Of a stretch of DNA of 64,000 nt, positions 8,324-16,984 are shown piece after piece. The notes beneath the pieces were generated by a model. It searched no databases and was not told where the DNA came from. It saw nothing but the letters and a program-made list of their open reading frames with translations. The stretch's first letter is position 1. Each line of letters opens with the position of its first letter. This DNA is from Streptomyces sclerotialus (GTDB lineage Bacteria; Actinomycetota; Actinomycetes; Streptomycetales; Streptomycetaceae). Location of the stretch: positions 18,448 to 82,447 of the forward strand of contig JODX01000034.1 of the NCBI GenBank assembly GCA_000719105.1, given 5' to 3'. The position numbers and the translations under genes were made by a program.

Positions 8324-10375
8324 ATGGACTTCAACGACGAGAACCTTCCGATCACCCGCGAGTCGACCTGGTGGCACGCCAGCGTGGCCTTACCCGGCGG
8401 CGCGGTGCGCGCCGAATCCGCGCAGGCTCTGGCGAGCGCGCTGCACAATCAGCGCTTCCACTTCCTCCGCAAGGACGCGGGGCTGCGTCTGCGCACCGAA
8501 CGCCCGTCCGCCGCCCTGCTGGACCATCTCGTCACCGAACAGATCATCATCGGCTGGGTCGGCGGCATCTACGAACCGGAGACCGCAGCCTTTGGCGGCC
8601 CTGAGGGCATAACCGTGGCCCACGACGTGTTCTGCGCCGACAGCCGCAGCGCCCTGCCCGAGACCGGCAGCACCGGCACGCGCGAGCGCTGTGTGATGCT
8701 GCTGTCCGCCATGATCCGCGAAGCCGGCCTGGACCCCTTCGAAGCCGGGGACGTCTGGGCCCGTCTCGCCGCCCTGCGGCCCCCCATCACCCCGCCCAGT
8801 GGGAGCGCGCTCGAGCGTTCCGTGTCGGCGATGCGGCGCCTGATGAACGCGGACGCAGCCCGCCGCCCGGATGCCGAGCCGGGCTGGGCCGAGCGCGTCG
8901 CCGCGTTCGAGGACGCAGGCCGTCACCTGCGCAGTCTCGCCACTGAGGGGCGACTGGTACGCGGCCTGCGCGCCGTTCTCGCCCATCACGCGATCTTCGC
9001 GTTCAACCGCGCGGGCGTGCCCGCCCAGGAACAGGCCGCCACCGCGTGGCTCGGCCGTCACGTCGCATTCTCCACCGGACAAGGAGCTGACGTGTCTACC
9101 CGCAAGTCCACTTCCGTGGACCCTAACCTCGCTCGAATGGAGACCACCGTGGCACCCGTCACCGACCCCGCGGACCTGCGTGAAGCCCTGGCCGAGCGCC
9201 TCGTCGACAGCGGCCATCTGCGCAGCGAAGCCGCCATCGACGCCTTCCGCACCACCGACCGCCACCGGTTCCTTCCCGGCGTCGACCTCAAATCGGCGTA
9301 CAAGGAGGACGCGGTCCCCATCAAGTACGACGAGACCGGCGAGATGATCTCGTGCATTTCCGCGCCGTCCATCGTCGCCACCCAGCTCGAACAGCTCGGT
9401 GCGCAGCCCGGCCACAAGGTCCTGGAAGCCGGAGCAGCCACCGGCTACAACGCGGCGCTCCTGAGCAAGATCGTGGGGCCCAGCGGAAACGTGTGGACCT
9501 TGGACGTCGACCAGGATCTCGTCGCCGGAGCACAGAAGAACCTCGTCCAGGCCGGGATCAGCAATGCCACCGCCATGCTGGCCGACGGCGCCGCCGGTCT
9601 CCCCGAGCACGCCCCGTACGATCGCATCCAGTTCACGGTCGGTGCGGGCGATGTGCCCGTGAAGATCCTCGACCAGCTCGCCCCCGGCGGACGCCTGGTC
9701 CTGCCCATGCGCATCCGGGGCAGCATCAGCCGCAGCTTCGCCTTCGAACGCGACGGCGACACCTGGAGGAGCGTCTCTTGCGAGATGGCCACCTTCATCC
9801 CCCTGCGCAAGGGCGTCTGCGACGACCTCTACACCCTCGTGCCCATGGAGGGCGAAGGTAACGTCCGCCTGGAGACGTTCAGCGAACAGGACGTCGACCG
9901 CGAAGCGCTCCGCACCGTCCTGGACCAGCAGAAGACCAAGATCCACACCGGAGTGAAGTTCCGCGGGCCCTTCGCATGGGAGTGGGTGTACCTCTACCTG
10001 GCGTGCGTACTGCCCAACGGCCTCTCCCGCCTTCCGGGACAGCGCCCCGGCTTCACCCCGCACTTCGGCTGGGGTTCCATGGCCGCGCTGGAAGACGGCT
10101 CCCTCGCCTATCTGACCATCCGCGAGGACGATGACGACGAGGGGCACTTCTGGGAGATCGGCGTCGTCGGCCACGGGTCTGTCGGAAACGCGCTCGCCGA
10201 GCGGGTCGTGAGCGAAATCCGAGCCTGGGACGCGACCGGCGGCAATGACGTGCCCGCGCCCGACTTCCGCATGGCCGTCGGCGAAGCCCGTGACCAGCTC
10301 TCGGCCGCCGACCCGCGCTTCGTCATCGACAAGCCGTACAGCCGCCTCGTTGTCGACTGGGCACGCAAGGGCTGA
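8324..10375 (+). CDS. Fusion: thiopeptide-type elimination domain + PIMT-like methyltransferase, FxLD system
   Basis: This 683-aa protein joins two domains. Residues 1-~265 begin with ESTWWHASVALPGG and fit the thiopeptide-type bacteriocin biosynthesis (SpaB_C) domain that removes glutamate from activated Ser/Thr, the half missing from the split dehydratase. After a linker (~265-280) comes a protein-L-isoaspartate O-methyltransferase-like domain with AFRTTDRHRFLP near 310 and SAM motif I VLEAGAATGYNAALLS near 366. In characterised class I lanthipeptides such PIMT homologues (LanS_A type, e.g. OlvS_A) methylate a core Asp and produce isoAsp via a succinimide. The C-terminal ~180 residues are an extra alpha/beta region shared with FxLD methyltransferases. 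GAGGAGCG lies upstream of the ATG. Confidence 0.88.
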   Translation: MDFNDENLPITRESTWWHASVALPGGAVRAESAQALASALHNQRFHFLRKDAGLRLRTERPSAALLDHLVTEQIIIGWVGGIYEPETAAFGGPEGITVAHDVFCADSRSALPETGSTGTRERCVMLLSAMIREAGLDPFEAGDVWARLAALRPPITPPSGSALERSVSAMRRLMNADAARRPDAEPGWAERVAAFEDAGRHLRSLATEGRLVRGLRAVLAHHAIFAFNRAGVPAQEQAATAWLGRHVAFSTGQGADVSTRKSTSVDPNLARMETTVAPVTDPADLREALAERLVDSGHLRSEAAIDAFRTTDRHRFLPGVDLKSAYKEDAVPIKYDETGEMISCISAPSIVATQLEQLGAQPGHKVLEAGAATGYNAALLSKIVGPSGNVWTLDVDQDLVAGAQKNLVQAGISNATAMLADGAAGLPEHAPYDRIQFTVGAGDVPVKILDQLAPGGRLVLPMRIRGSISRSFAFERDGDTWRSVSCEMATFIPLRKGVCDDLYTLVPMEGEGNVRLETFSEQDVDREALRTVLDQQKTKIHTGVKFRGPFAWEWVYLYLACVLPNGLSRLPGQRPGFTPHFGWGSMAALEDGSLAYLTIREDDDDEGHFWEIGVVGHGSVGNALAERVVSEIRAWDATGGNDVPAPDFRMAVGEARDQLSAADPRFVIDKPYSRLVVDWARKG

Positions 10376-10379
10376 ACCG

Positions 10380-11477
10380 ATGATCCCCGCGATAGCCAGC
10401 CGCATCCCTCTGGTCCGCCGCACCAAGGCGCCGGCGCTCCCTCTACAGGAGCGCATCACCCACCTCACCGGGCTGACCGTCGCGCCCGCCGGTGCGAGCC
10501 ACCACGACCTGGTGGCCCGCGCCTGCGGGGTCCTCAACTACGCCGCGCTGATCGCCTCCGACGTCGGGATGCCCGACCTGGCCACCGACCTGTGCTGGCG
10601 TCAGCATCAGGTGTTCGCCGACGCCGGGCGCCTGACCGGTGATATCGCCGTGATGTCGTTGATGCCGCTGATCAACTTATCCCGGCTGCTGACCCGTGAC
10701 GGCGACGGCGAGGGCGCCTACGACATACTCATCCGCCTCTACCGCGCTGCCCAGCAGCGGGAGAAAACCGAGATCCACGGCCACACCATTGACCTGGCCC
10801 CCCTGACCGATACCGACGCCGGCCACCGCAAGGTGTGCGAGGAGCTGTGGGTCACCGTGCTCGTCGACGGCGCCCGCGCCCTGGCCTGCATCGGCCGCTG
10901 GACCGAGGCCGCCGACGCCATGGCCAAGCACCGGGGCATCGGCACCCGTCTCCTCGACGGCCGACAGATCAAGGTCATGTCCCTCATGGAACGCGGCCTC
11001 GACCAGCAAGCACGCGACCTGATCGACGCCACACAACCTACGGAGTCGTGGGAGAAAACCATTGGCGCCCTCCTGCGAGCCCACTGCCGCCCCGAGTCCT
11101 CCCCCGTCCCTCAACCCGTCCTCGACCGCGTCCTGAGCAAGGTCACCGCGCTGATGGCAGAGCCCGAACCGTCGACCGCCGCATTCCGGACCAGAGCCGG
11201 ACTCGCTGCACTCGACCTGACCCGGGACCGGACAGTCAGCGCCCTGGGCCCACCGCAACAAGCCCTCGTCGATGCTGCCACCCTGGACGCATATGCCGCG
11301 CGCGAAGTCCTGCATCACCCAGTGGCATCGCTGATGCTGACCAGCGAGCAGCAGCAGAGACTCAGCACTGCCGTCAGCTCGTCAGGTCTCGGGGTCGGCC
11401 ACTTGCCGACTCCCCAGCAGGACGCACTTACGGAAGCCGTGGCGCAGGGAGAAGCCGAGCTTCGCGCCCTGCTGTGA
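10380..11477 (+). CDS. Helical-repeat (TPR-like) protein of the lanthipeptide operon
   Basis: This 365-aa, almost entirely alpha-helical soluble protein begins MIPAIASRIPLVRR just four bases after the methyltransferase stop. It contains pairs of amphipathic helices rich in Ala, Leu and Asp (ARACGVLNYAALIASD, VDGARALACIGRWTEA), which suggests tetratricopeptide-like repeats. No catalytic motif, membrane segment or DNA-binding helix is evident. Position inside the operon suggests a scaffold, regulator or immunity-associated role, but that is inference. The family name is not recognised. Confidence 0.7.
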   Translation: MIPAIASRIPLVRRTKAPALPLQERITHLTGLTVAPAGASHHDLVARACGVLNYAALIASDVGMPDLATDLCWRQHQVFADAGRLTGDIAVMSLMPLINLSRLLTRDGDGEGAYDILIRLYRAAQQREKTEIHGHTIDLAPLTDTDAGHRKVCEELWVTVLVDGARALACIGRWTEAADAMAKHRGIGTRLLDGRQIKVMSLMERGLDQQARDLIDATQPTESWEKTIGALLRAHCRPESSPVPQPVLDRVLSKVTALMAEPEPSTAAFRTRAGLAALDLTRDRTVSALGPPQQALVDAATLDAYAAREVLHHPVASLMLTSEQQQRLSTAVSSSGLGVGHLPTPQQDALTEAVAQGEAELRALL

Positions 11478-11518
11478 CCCTGCTCGCGGCGAGCACGCCA
11501 TCTTCCTGGAAGACAAGA

Positions 11519-11692
11519 GGACGCCACCGAGCGCAGGACCATCGTCGTCACCCACCAGCTCAAGAACAGCCGCCTCGCCGACCGCATCCTCGTCATGGAC
11601 CAGGGCCGGGTCATCGAACACGGGAAGTGAAGGACCTGGTCAGCGCCGACGGCTTGCTCACCGAACTCGCCGCCCCGGCCAAAGCCCGTTGA
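11519..11692 (+). pseudogene. Remnant of an ABC transporter ATPase/exporter C-terminus
   Basis: Translating 11519-11632 gives TERRTIVVTHQLKNSRLAD then RILVMDQGRVIEHG, the H-loop and D-loop-distal end of an exporter-type ABC ATPase. After HGK a TGA occurs. One base out of frame the sequence continues DLVSADGLLTELAAPAKAR and ends at 11690-11692, so a single-base deletion (expected HGTHEDL) broke it. Everything upstream of the H-loop is missing. Lying between two lanthipeptide-locus genes, it is probably what is left of the dedicated exporter. Confidence 0.75.
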
Positions 11693-11748
11693 TCCGCCTC
11701 GAGAGCCGTTCACGCCCCTCCGTTGCCGCCCGTAGAAGCGAGACGCAT

Positions 11749-13887
11749 GTGACCGAGACCCAGCAGACGATCGCCCACAGCACCCTGCGTGACCAGCTTG
11801 CCGACCAACTTCTCGCGGTCGGCCACATCCGCACCAATGCTGTCGAGAACGCCTTCCGCACAGTGCCCCGCCATGCCTTCGCCCCCGAAGTGCTGGCCGA
11901 GAAGGCGTACGCCAACGACATCATCCCCACCCGCCGCGCGCCCGACGGCCGGATCACCAGCTCCGTGTCCGCGCCCTGGCTCCAGGCCGACATGCTCGAG
12001 GCGGCCCGCATTCAGCCCGGCCACCGCGTGCTGGAGATCGGTTCCGGAGGCTACAACGCTGCCCTGATCGCGGAACTCGTCGGCCCGACGGGCAGCGTCA
12101 CCGCCCTCGACATCGATCCGGCCGTGACCGACCGCGCCACCCGTTTCCTCTCCGAGACCGGATACGACCGCGTTCGCGTCGTCACGGCGGACGCCGAACA
12201 CCTGCCTGCCGACGTCATTCCCGAAAAGGGCTTCGACGCCGTGCTGGTCACGGTCGACACCTGGGACCTGCCCTGGATTCACGCTCTCGCAGGAGGCGGA
12301 CGTCTCGTTGCACCGCTGCGCCTGCACCAGTACGTGTGGGCCATCGGCTTCACCGAACGCGACGGCGCGCTCGTCAGCGACGAGCCGCTCATCGTCTGTG
12401 GATTCGTCCCCATGCAAGGCGCCGGCGCTTGGAAGGCGCCCCGGCGTGCCGTCCCAGGAACGGGCGTTCACCTCGCCTGGGAGGACGGCACTCCTCTGCC
12501 CGTCGACCAGCTCGCTCCGGCCCTCACCCGAGAGCCGTCCGTGGTCCGTACGGGCGTCACCGTAGGGGGCCAGGAGCCCTTCGACTCCCTGACGCTGTAC
12601 CTGGCAGGCGCGCTCTCCGGTTTCTGCCGTCTGTCCGTCGACCCCGACGGCGACAACGGGGTCCTCAGCCCGCCGCCCCGGCACTGGCCGGCCGCGGCCA
12701 TCGTGCGCGGCTCCTCCCTCGCGCGACTGGCCACCGAGCGCATCGCGGACGGCGAAGACGGCAACGGTGTGCACGAGCTGGTCGTGCACGGCTACGGGCC
12801 GGCCGGTCGCCCGGCCGCCAAGGAAATGGCCGATCATGTCCAGCACTGGCAGCGCAATCACCGTGCGGCTCGCTGCCCGCGCATCACCGTCCGGCCTCTG
12901 CACACCGCCGAAGCCGCACCCGGCACCGACAGGCCGCATGTGCTCCGCAAGAAGCACACACAGATTACGATCGACTGGCCTGTCATTCCCGGCACCGCGG
13001 CCCTGCTCACCGACGACCAGGGCCGCTACCTGCTGCACCTGCGCTCCGCCAACAAACCCATCTGGCGCCCCGGCCGGTGGGCTCTGCCGGGCTGGAACAC
13101 CGAACGCGGCGAGACCTGCGACCAGGCCGTCGCACGCGAACTGCACGAGGAGACCGGCCTGGTCATCCCCGACCTCACGCCCTTCGTCACCCTGGACACC
13201 CTCGGCGCCGACGGCGCCTTCAGGGACCGTGTCCTGGTCTACAGGGGCACGCTCAACCGGCCCGCGCACGAAATCGAACTCAACGAGGGCATCCAGCTGC
13301 GGTGGACCCGCATCGAGGAGACAGCCGAGATGACCATGGACCCCGGCGCCGCGGCCGTCCTGCGCGAGCACCAGCGCCACCCGCACCCGCGCCCGGCGGA
13401 CGACGGCACGCCGCCGACCGTCCAGGTGCGCGAGGCGAACGGGGACCGAAGCCGCAGCATCGTCGGCGCCCACCTCGTCCTCCTCCAAGGCGGCACGGTC
13501 CTGCTCGGCAAACGCCACCCGAACAGCGCCTTCGCCCCCTCCACCTGGCACCTGCCGGCCGGGCACCGCGAGCACGGCGAATCCACCCTGGCCTGCACGG
13601 TCCGCGAGGCGGCCGAGGAGACGGGTCTGACCATCGCCGCCAGCGACCTCACGCTGGTACACACCCTGGACCTGCTCGACCCCGGCAGCACGATCCCCCG
13701 GATACAGCTCTTCTTCGCCGCCTCCCGCTGGCACGGGGAACCCCGCGTCCTCGAACCGGACCGGTGCACCGAGTGGCGGTGGTGGCCGCTGGACGCACTG
13801 CCCGAGCAGCTCGTCGACTACACCCGCACCGCCCTGGCCGCCATCGCCCAGGGCGAGCCGTACACACAGATGGGTTGGCCCGCATGA
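11749..13887 (+). CDS. PIMT-like methyltransferase fused to two NUDIX domains
   Basis: This 712-aa protein has three parts. Residues 1-~390 are a PIMT-like methyltransferase of the FxLD type, with AFRTVPRHAFAPEVL near 35 and motif I VLEIGSGGYNAALIAELVG near 94. Residues ~405-540 form a first NUDIX domain. Its box reads LPGWNTERGE then RELHEETGL, with Trp where the first conserved Gly should be. Residues ~565-705 form a second NUDIX domain with a perfect box: GHREHGE, seven residues, REAAEETGL. NUDIX enzymes hydrolyse nucleoside diphosphate derivatives. The GTG at 11749 is the first plausible start after the transporter remnant. The stop overlaps the next ATG. Confidence 0.85.
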   Translation: MTETQQTIAHSTLRDQLADQLLAVGHIRTNAVENAFRTVPRHAFAPEVLAEKAYANDIIPTRRAPDGRITSSVSAPWLQADMLEAARIQPGHRVLEIGSGGYNAALIAELVGPTGSVTALDIDPAVTDRATRFLSETGYDRVRVVTADAEHLPADVIPEKGFDAVLVTVDTWDLPWIHALAGGGRLVAPLRLHQYVWAIGFTERDGALVSDEPLIVCGFVPMQGAGAWKAPRRAVPGTGVHLAWEDGTPLPVDQLAPALTREPSVVRTGVTVGGQEPFDSLTLYLAGALSGFCRLSVDPDGDNGVLSPPPRHWPAAAIVRGSSLARLATERIADGEDGNGVHELVVHGYGPAGRPAAKEMADHVQHWQRNHRAARCPRITVRPLHTAEAAPGTDRPHVLRKKHTQITIDWPVIPGTAALLTDDQGRYLLHLRSANKPIWRPGRWALPGWNTERGETCDQAVARELHEETGLVIPDLTPFVTLDTLGADGAFRDRVLVYRGTLNRPAHEIELNEGIQLRWTRIEETAEMTMDPGAAAVLREHQRHPHPRPADDGTPPTVQVREANGDRSRSIVGAHLVLLQGGTVLLGKRHPNSAFAPSTWHLPAGHREHGESTLACTVREAAEETGLTIAASDLTLVHTLDLLDPGSTIPRIQLFFAASRWHGEPRVLEPDRCTEWRWWPLDALPEQLVDYTRTALAAIAQGEPYTQMGWPA

Positions 13888-14463
13888 ACCGGCCGGCACA
13901 CAACACCACGACGACGGGCGCGGCGTACTGGGAACCGGTGTGGCAGGAAGGCCGGCGCTACCGAACCATCAGCGAGGCCGAATCCGAGGCGCTACGCCGC
14001 CACCTCGGCCCCGGCCGCGACCGGCCCGCGCTCGACATCGGCTGCGGCAACGGCGCGCTCACCGCCCGGCTCGCCCAGCTCGGCTACCGCACCACGGGCA
14101 TCGACTGCGCCCCCACCGCGGTGGCCACCGCCCAGGCCAACCACCCCCACCTCACGTTCATGTTGCGCAACTTCGACACCAACAGTCCCGCTCGCCTGCC
14201 CCACCCGGCGTTCAGCGTCATCGCCTGCCGCCTCGTCTACCGGTGGATCCCCGACAAGAGCGGTTTCCGCGACCGCGTACGCAGCCTCCCTCGCGCCCGG
14301 CGGCACATTCTGGGTAGTCACCTCCGTGCACGACCCCGCCCACGGCCGGCCCAAGGCGTGGGACCTCACCATCAAGGAGGCCGAACTGCTCACCACGTCG
14401 TGGCCACGCGTCCGCGTGACCGAGCTCGACCCCTCCTTCCTCTGCTACGCCCTGCAGTCGTGA
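13884..14463 (+). pseudogene. Class I SAM-dependent methyltransferase gene with a frameshift
   Basis: The ATG at 13884 overlaps the previous stop. The first ~135 codons encode AAYWEPVWQEGRRYR and motif I ALDIGCGNGALTARLAQLG, a normal class I methyltransferase. At about 14288-14294 the run CTCCCTC appears to hold one C too many. The original frame then turns to Arg-rich nonsense, while the +1 frame continues smoothly as GGTFWVVTSVHDPAHGRP through SFLCYALQS and stops at 14461-14463. The total length, 580, is not a multiple of three. Either a recent inactivation or a sequencing error in a short homopolymer explains this. Confidence 0.75.
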
Positions 14464-14491
14464 CCCGCCCACCCTCCGGAAGGACATGCCG

Positions 14492-15667
14492 ATGACCGTG
14501 CAGTCGATCAACGAGCGGAGCTGGACCGTCTACGGGCAGCGCCAGCTGGATCACGGATACACGCCCCCGGTACCGCACCGCATCGACTGGGCGTTCTGGC
14601 CCGGCGTCGGCCCCGGCGCCGAAGTCCTCGGCGACCTGCGCGGCAAGCGCGTACTCGACATCGGCTCAGGGCCCGGCCACCACGCCGTCCACCTCGCGCG
14701 AGCCCACCGAGCCCTCGTGGACGGGATCGACCTGTCCCCCACGCAGCACCAGCGCGCCACTGCCGAGCACGGCACCGAACCGGGCGTGCACTTCATCTGC
14801 GCCGACGTCATCGAGCACCTGCGGCGCGCGGAGCCGTACGACGCCGCCTACGGCATCCGCACCTTCGGTTGCATCGACCCGCATCAGCTGCTGCCGGCGC
14901 TGCGGGACGGGCTCACCGAGAACGCCCCTCTGGTCTTCTCCGCCCTGCACACCGACAGCGACGGCCAAAGCCCCTCCGGCACCGTGGCACCGCGTGAGCA
15001 GCTCATCCGGCTCCGGGACGAGGAACCCATCCCCACCCACATGTGGGTGCTGACCCCACAACAGTGGGAGGACCTGCTCACCGAGTACGGCTTCACCGTC
15101 GAGGCCGTGGACCTGCTGCGGGCGCCCCAGGACGACAACCCCGTAGTAATCCAGCTCGTACGGGCACGACGCCGCCCCCATCGACCACCGGTCCTTATCT
15201 CCAGCCGCCCCCGCACGCACCGGGCGCCGGTCCCGCACGCCGCCGTGGGCGTCGGCACCATCCTCCTCGGCGACCAGGGACTGCTGCTCGGCCGTCACCG
15301 CCGAGGAACGTGGGAACTCCCAGGCGGAGCGGTCGAGCCGGGCGAGAGCTTCGAAGAAGCCGCCGTACGCGAGCTGGCCGAGGAAACGGGCCTGCGCGCA
15401 ACCCGTGAGAACGTCACCCTCCTTGGGACGCTGGTCGACCATATGGACAACGTGCCGCGCGTCACTGTCGGCGCCATCGTCACGGCATGGGAAGGCGAGC
15501 CCGCCGACCAGCCGGGCGAGAGGGTCGGTGCGTGGCAGTGGCACAGTCCGGCGAACCTCCCCCAGGGACTGTTCGTCTGCTCGGCACAGATCCTCACGGC
15601 CTGGCGCCCCGATCTGCCCATCGATCACAGGCCCGCACACTTCACCCCGTTTCGAGAGAAGAGCTAG
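14492..15667 (+). CDS. SAM-dependent methyltransferase fused to a NUDIX hydrolase
   Basis: This 391-aa protein has an N-terminal class I methyltransferase (motif I RVLDIGSGPGHHAVHLA near residue 53; GTEPGVHFICADV for motif II). The C-terminal NUDIX domain has the full box GAVEPGE, seven residues, RELAEETGL near residues 279-301. The methyltransferase half resembles small-molecule methyltransferases rather than PIMT. The start at 14492 is preferred because GGAAGGA lies about eight bases upstream; an ATG at 14486 is too close to it. It is the last gene of the same-strand run beginning at 4906 and repeats the methyltransferase-NUDIX pairing seen at 11749. Confidence 0.85.
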   Translation: MTVQSINERSWTVYGQRQLDHGYTPPVPHRIDWAFWPGVGPGAEVLGDLRGKRVLDIGSGPGHHAVHLARAHRALVDGIDLSPTQHQRATAEHGTEPGVHFICADVIEHLRRAEPYDAAYGIRTFGCIDPHQLLPALRDGLTENAPLVFSALHTDSDGQSPSGTVAPREQLIRLRDEEPIPTHMWVLTPQQWEDLLTEYGFTVEAVDLLRAPQDDNPVVIQLVRARRRPHRPPVLISSRPRTHRAPVPHAAVGVGTILLGDQGLLLGRHRRGTWELPGGAVEPGESFEEAAVRELAEETGLRATRENVTLLGTLVDHMDNVPRVTVGAIVTAWEGEPADQPGERVGAWQWHSPANLPQGLFVCSAQILTAWRPDLPIDHRPAHFTPFREKS

Positions 15668-15950
15668 GAAGGTCGCGCTTCCAAGGGCTGTCACTCTGCC
15701 GGAGAGTTCATCGGCCCGACTCGTGTGCCCCTCCCCCCAGACCTGCAACTTGGGCTCGGCAACACGCTGAAGTTCCACCAACTTCGAGTCGGTGCGACTT
15801 CAGAGATCAGCCCTGCCGGAACACTCCGCCAGTGCGCGGGCGCTCGAACGGTGCGCCGTCTCAACCAATCGTGCAACGCGAACACTCGAACACATGCCTC
15901 CGGCACATGCGCGCTCTTCCACTATCAGTAGAAGCTGCAACGATCCGGTC

Positions 15951-16748
15951 ATGAGTGATGAGCTGCCGTCGCCTGACATGTCCCTCGCCCTGGACGCGCC
16001 GCAGAACAGCGCCATCGTCGGTGAATGGCTTCTCGGTACGAGTGCTGTGCTCATGCAGCACCAGGGAGCCACTCGGGTGGCCGAGTTGATCGCGGACGTG
16101 ACCTCTCTGGAAGTGAAGCTGTGGAATACACAGCGGCACCAGGAGGGCTACAAGATCGTGCTCGTGGTGGAACCCGGCCTGCTTCCGCGCTACGACGAAG
16201 CCGCCCTGGCAAGCATCGAGAAGGCCATGCGGATGGTGCTTGGGTCAGCGGGCAAGGACGTTGACGAAGTCCATGTCCGCCCGGAGCTTCCCCGGCTCGC
16301 CCTCGGGTGGAGGGATCAAGTGAAGGCCGTCAACGGCCCCAGGCCCAACAATCAGGCTCGCAAGGCGCGGCTCGAGCCGGACCACCCGATGGAAGATCGG
16401 CTCCACTTCACGAACCAGTACGAGCACCGCGTCTATCAGGTGCTCAAGCAACGGCAGGCCGCCTTGCCGGACAACGAGACGATCGGAATCATGCCGCTTG
16501 GAGGCATACGGGTCCTGCGTCGGGTGTTCGAACCCGACCTGCTGATCACATATCGCGGATACGCCGGCGTAATCGAGATCGACGGCCCTCAGCACAAGGG
16601 CCATGCCGGCAACGACCACAGCCGTACCCGTCAGCTCCTGCACGCCGGGGTGAAGGTCGTCGACCGGCTGAACGTGCAGGAAGTAAGCGCCCTGGCAGAG
16701 ATCGAGAAGTTCGTGGATGACTTCCTGAAGCAGCTCGGGCGGCGGTAA
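15951..16748 (+). CDS. Putative PD-(D/E)XK-type nuclease-like protein
   Basis: This 265-aa protein has an N-terminal ~130-residue region of unknown type (LIADVTSLEVKLWN, VVEPGLLPRYD). The C-terminal domain has the block FEPDLLITYRGYAGVIEIDG followed by PQHKG. That P-D...(E)-x-(D) spacing, with VIEIDGPQH, is typical of DUF559/Vsr-like restriction-endonuclease folds, in which Asp and Glu bind magnesium. Start ATG 15951 lacks a strong ribosome site. It stands alone 283 bp after the lanthipeptide locus. A DNA-processing or defence role is possible, but only the fold is suggested by sequence. Confidence 0.6.
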   Translation: MSDELPSPDMSLALDAPQNSAIVGEWLLGTSAVLMQHQGATRVAELIADVTSLEVKLWNTQRHQEGYKIVLVVEPGLLPRYDEAALASIEKAMRMVLGSAGKDVDEVHVRPELPRLALGWRDQVKAVNGPRPNNQARKARLEPDHPMEDRLHFTNQYEHRVYQVLKQRQAALPDNETIGIMPLGGIRVLRRVFEPDLLITYRGYAGVIEIDGPQHKGHAGNDHSRTRQLLHAGVKVVDRLNVQEVSALAEIEKFVDDFLKQLGRR

Positions 16749-16984
16749 ACGGCACGGAGCCCGGCCGGTCATGCCCCGGCCAGGCTCCGATCATGCACGT
16801 GTAGGGTCAGACTGTGCGCTAATCTTCACTGCTCACGGCCTACGCCATGGTGATGGTGATCACCTTGGCCACCTACCTCGTGATCCTTCGGTGCGGGCTC
16901 CCGCCGCAGACGGATCGGCCGACTGATCCCCGGGCCCGCCACGCTGCTGAACCGTTGACCATCGTCTCAGCACGTTTCAGCCGC

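Noticed and set aside
8390..10537. 715-codon minus-strand frame
   Set aside because: It is antisense to the elimination-PIMT fusion, whose domains are clear, and has the Gly/Val/Asp-rich composition of a mirrored frame.
11710..13899. 729-codon minus-strand frame
   Set aside because: Antisense to the PIMT-NUDIX-NUDIX gene, which shows SAM and NUDIX motifs; the antisense product has none.
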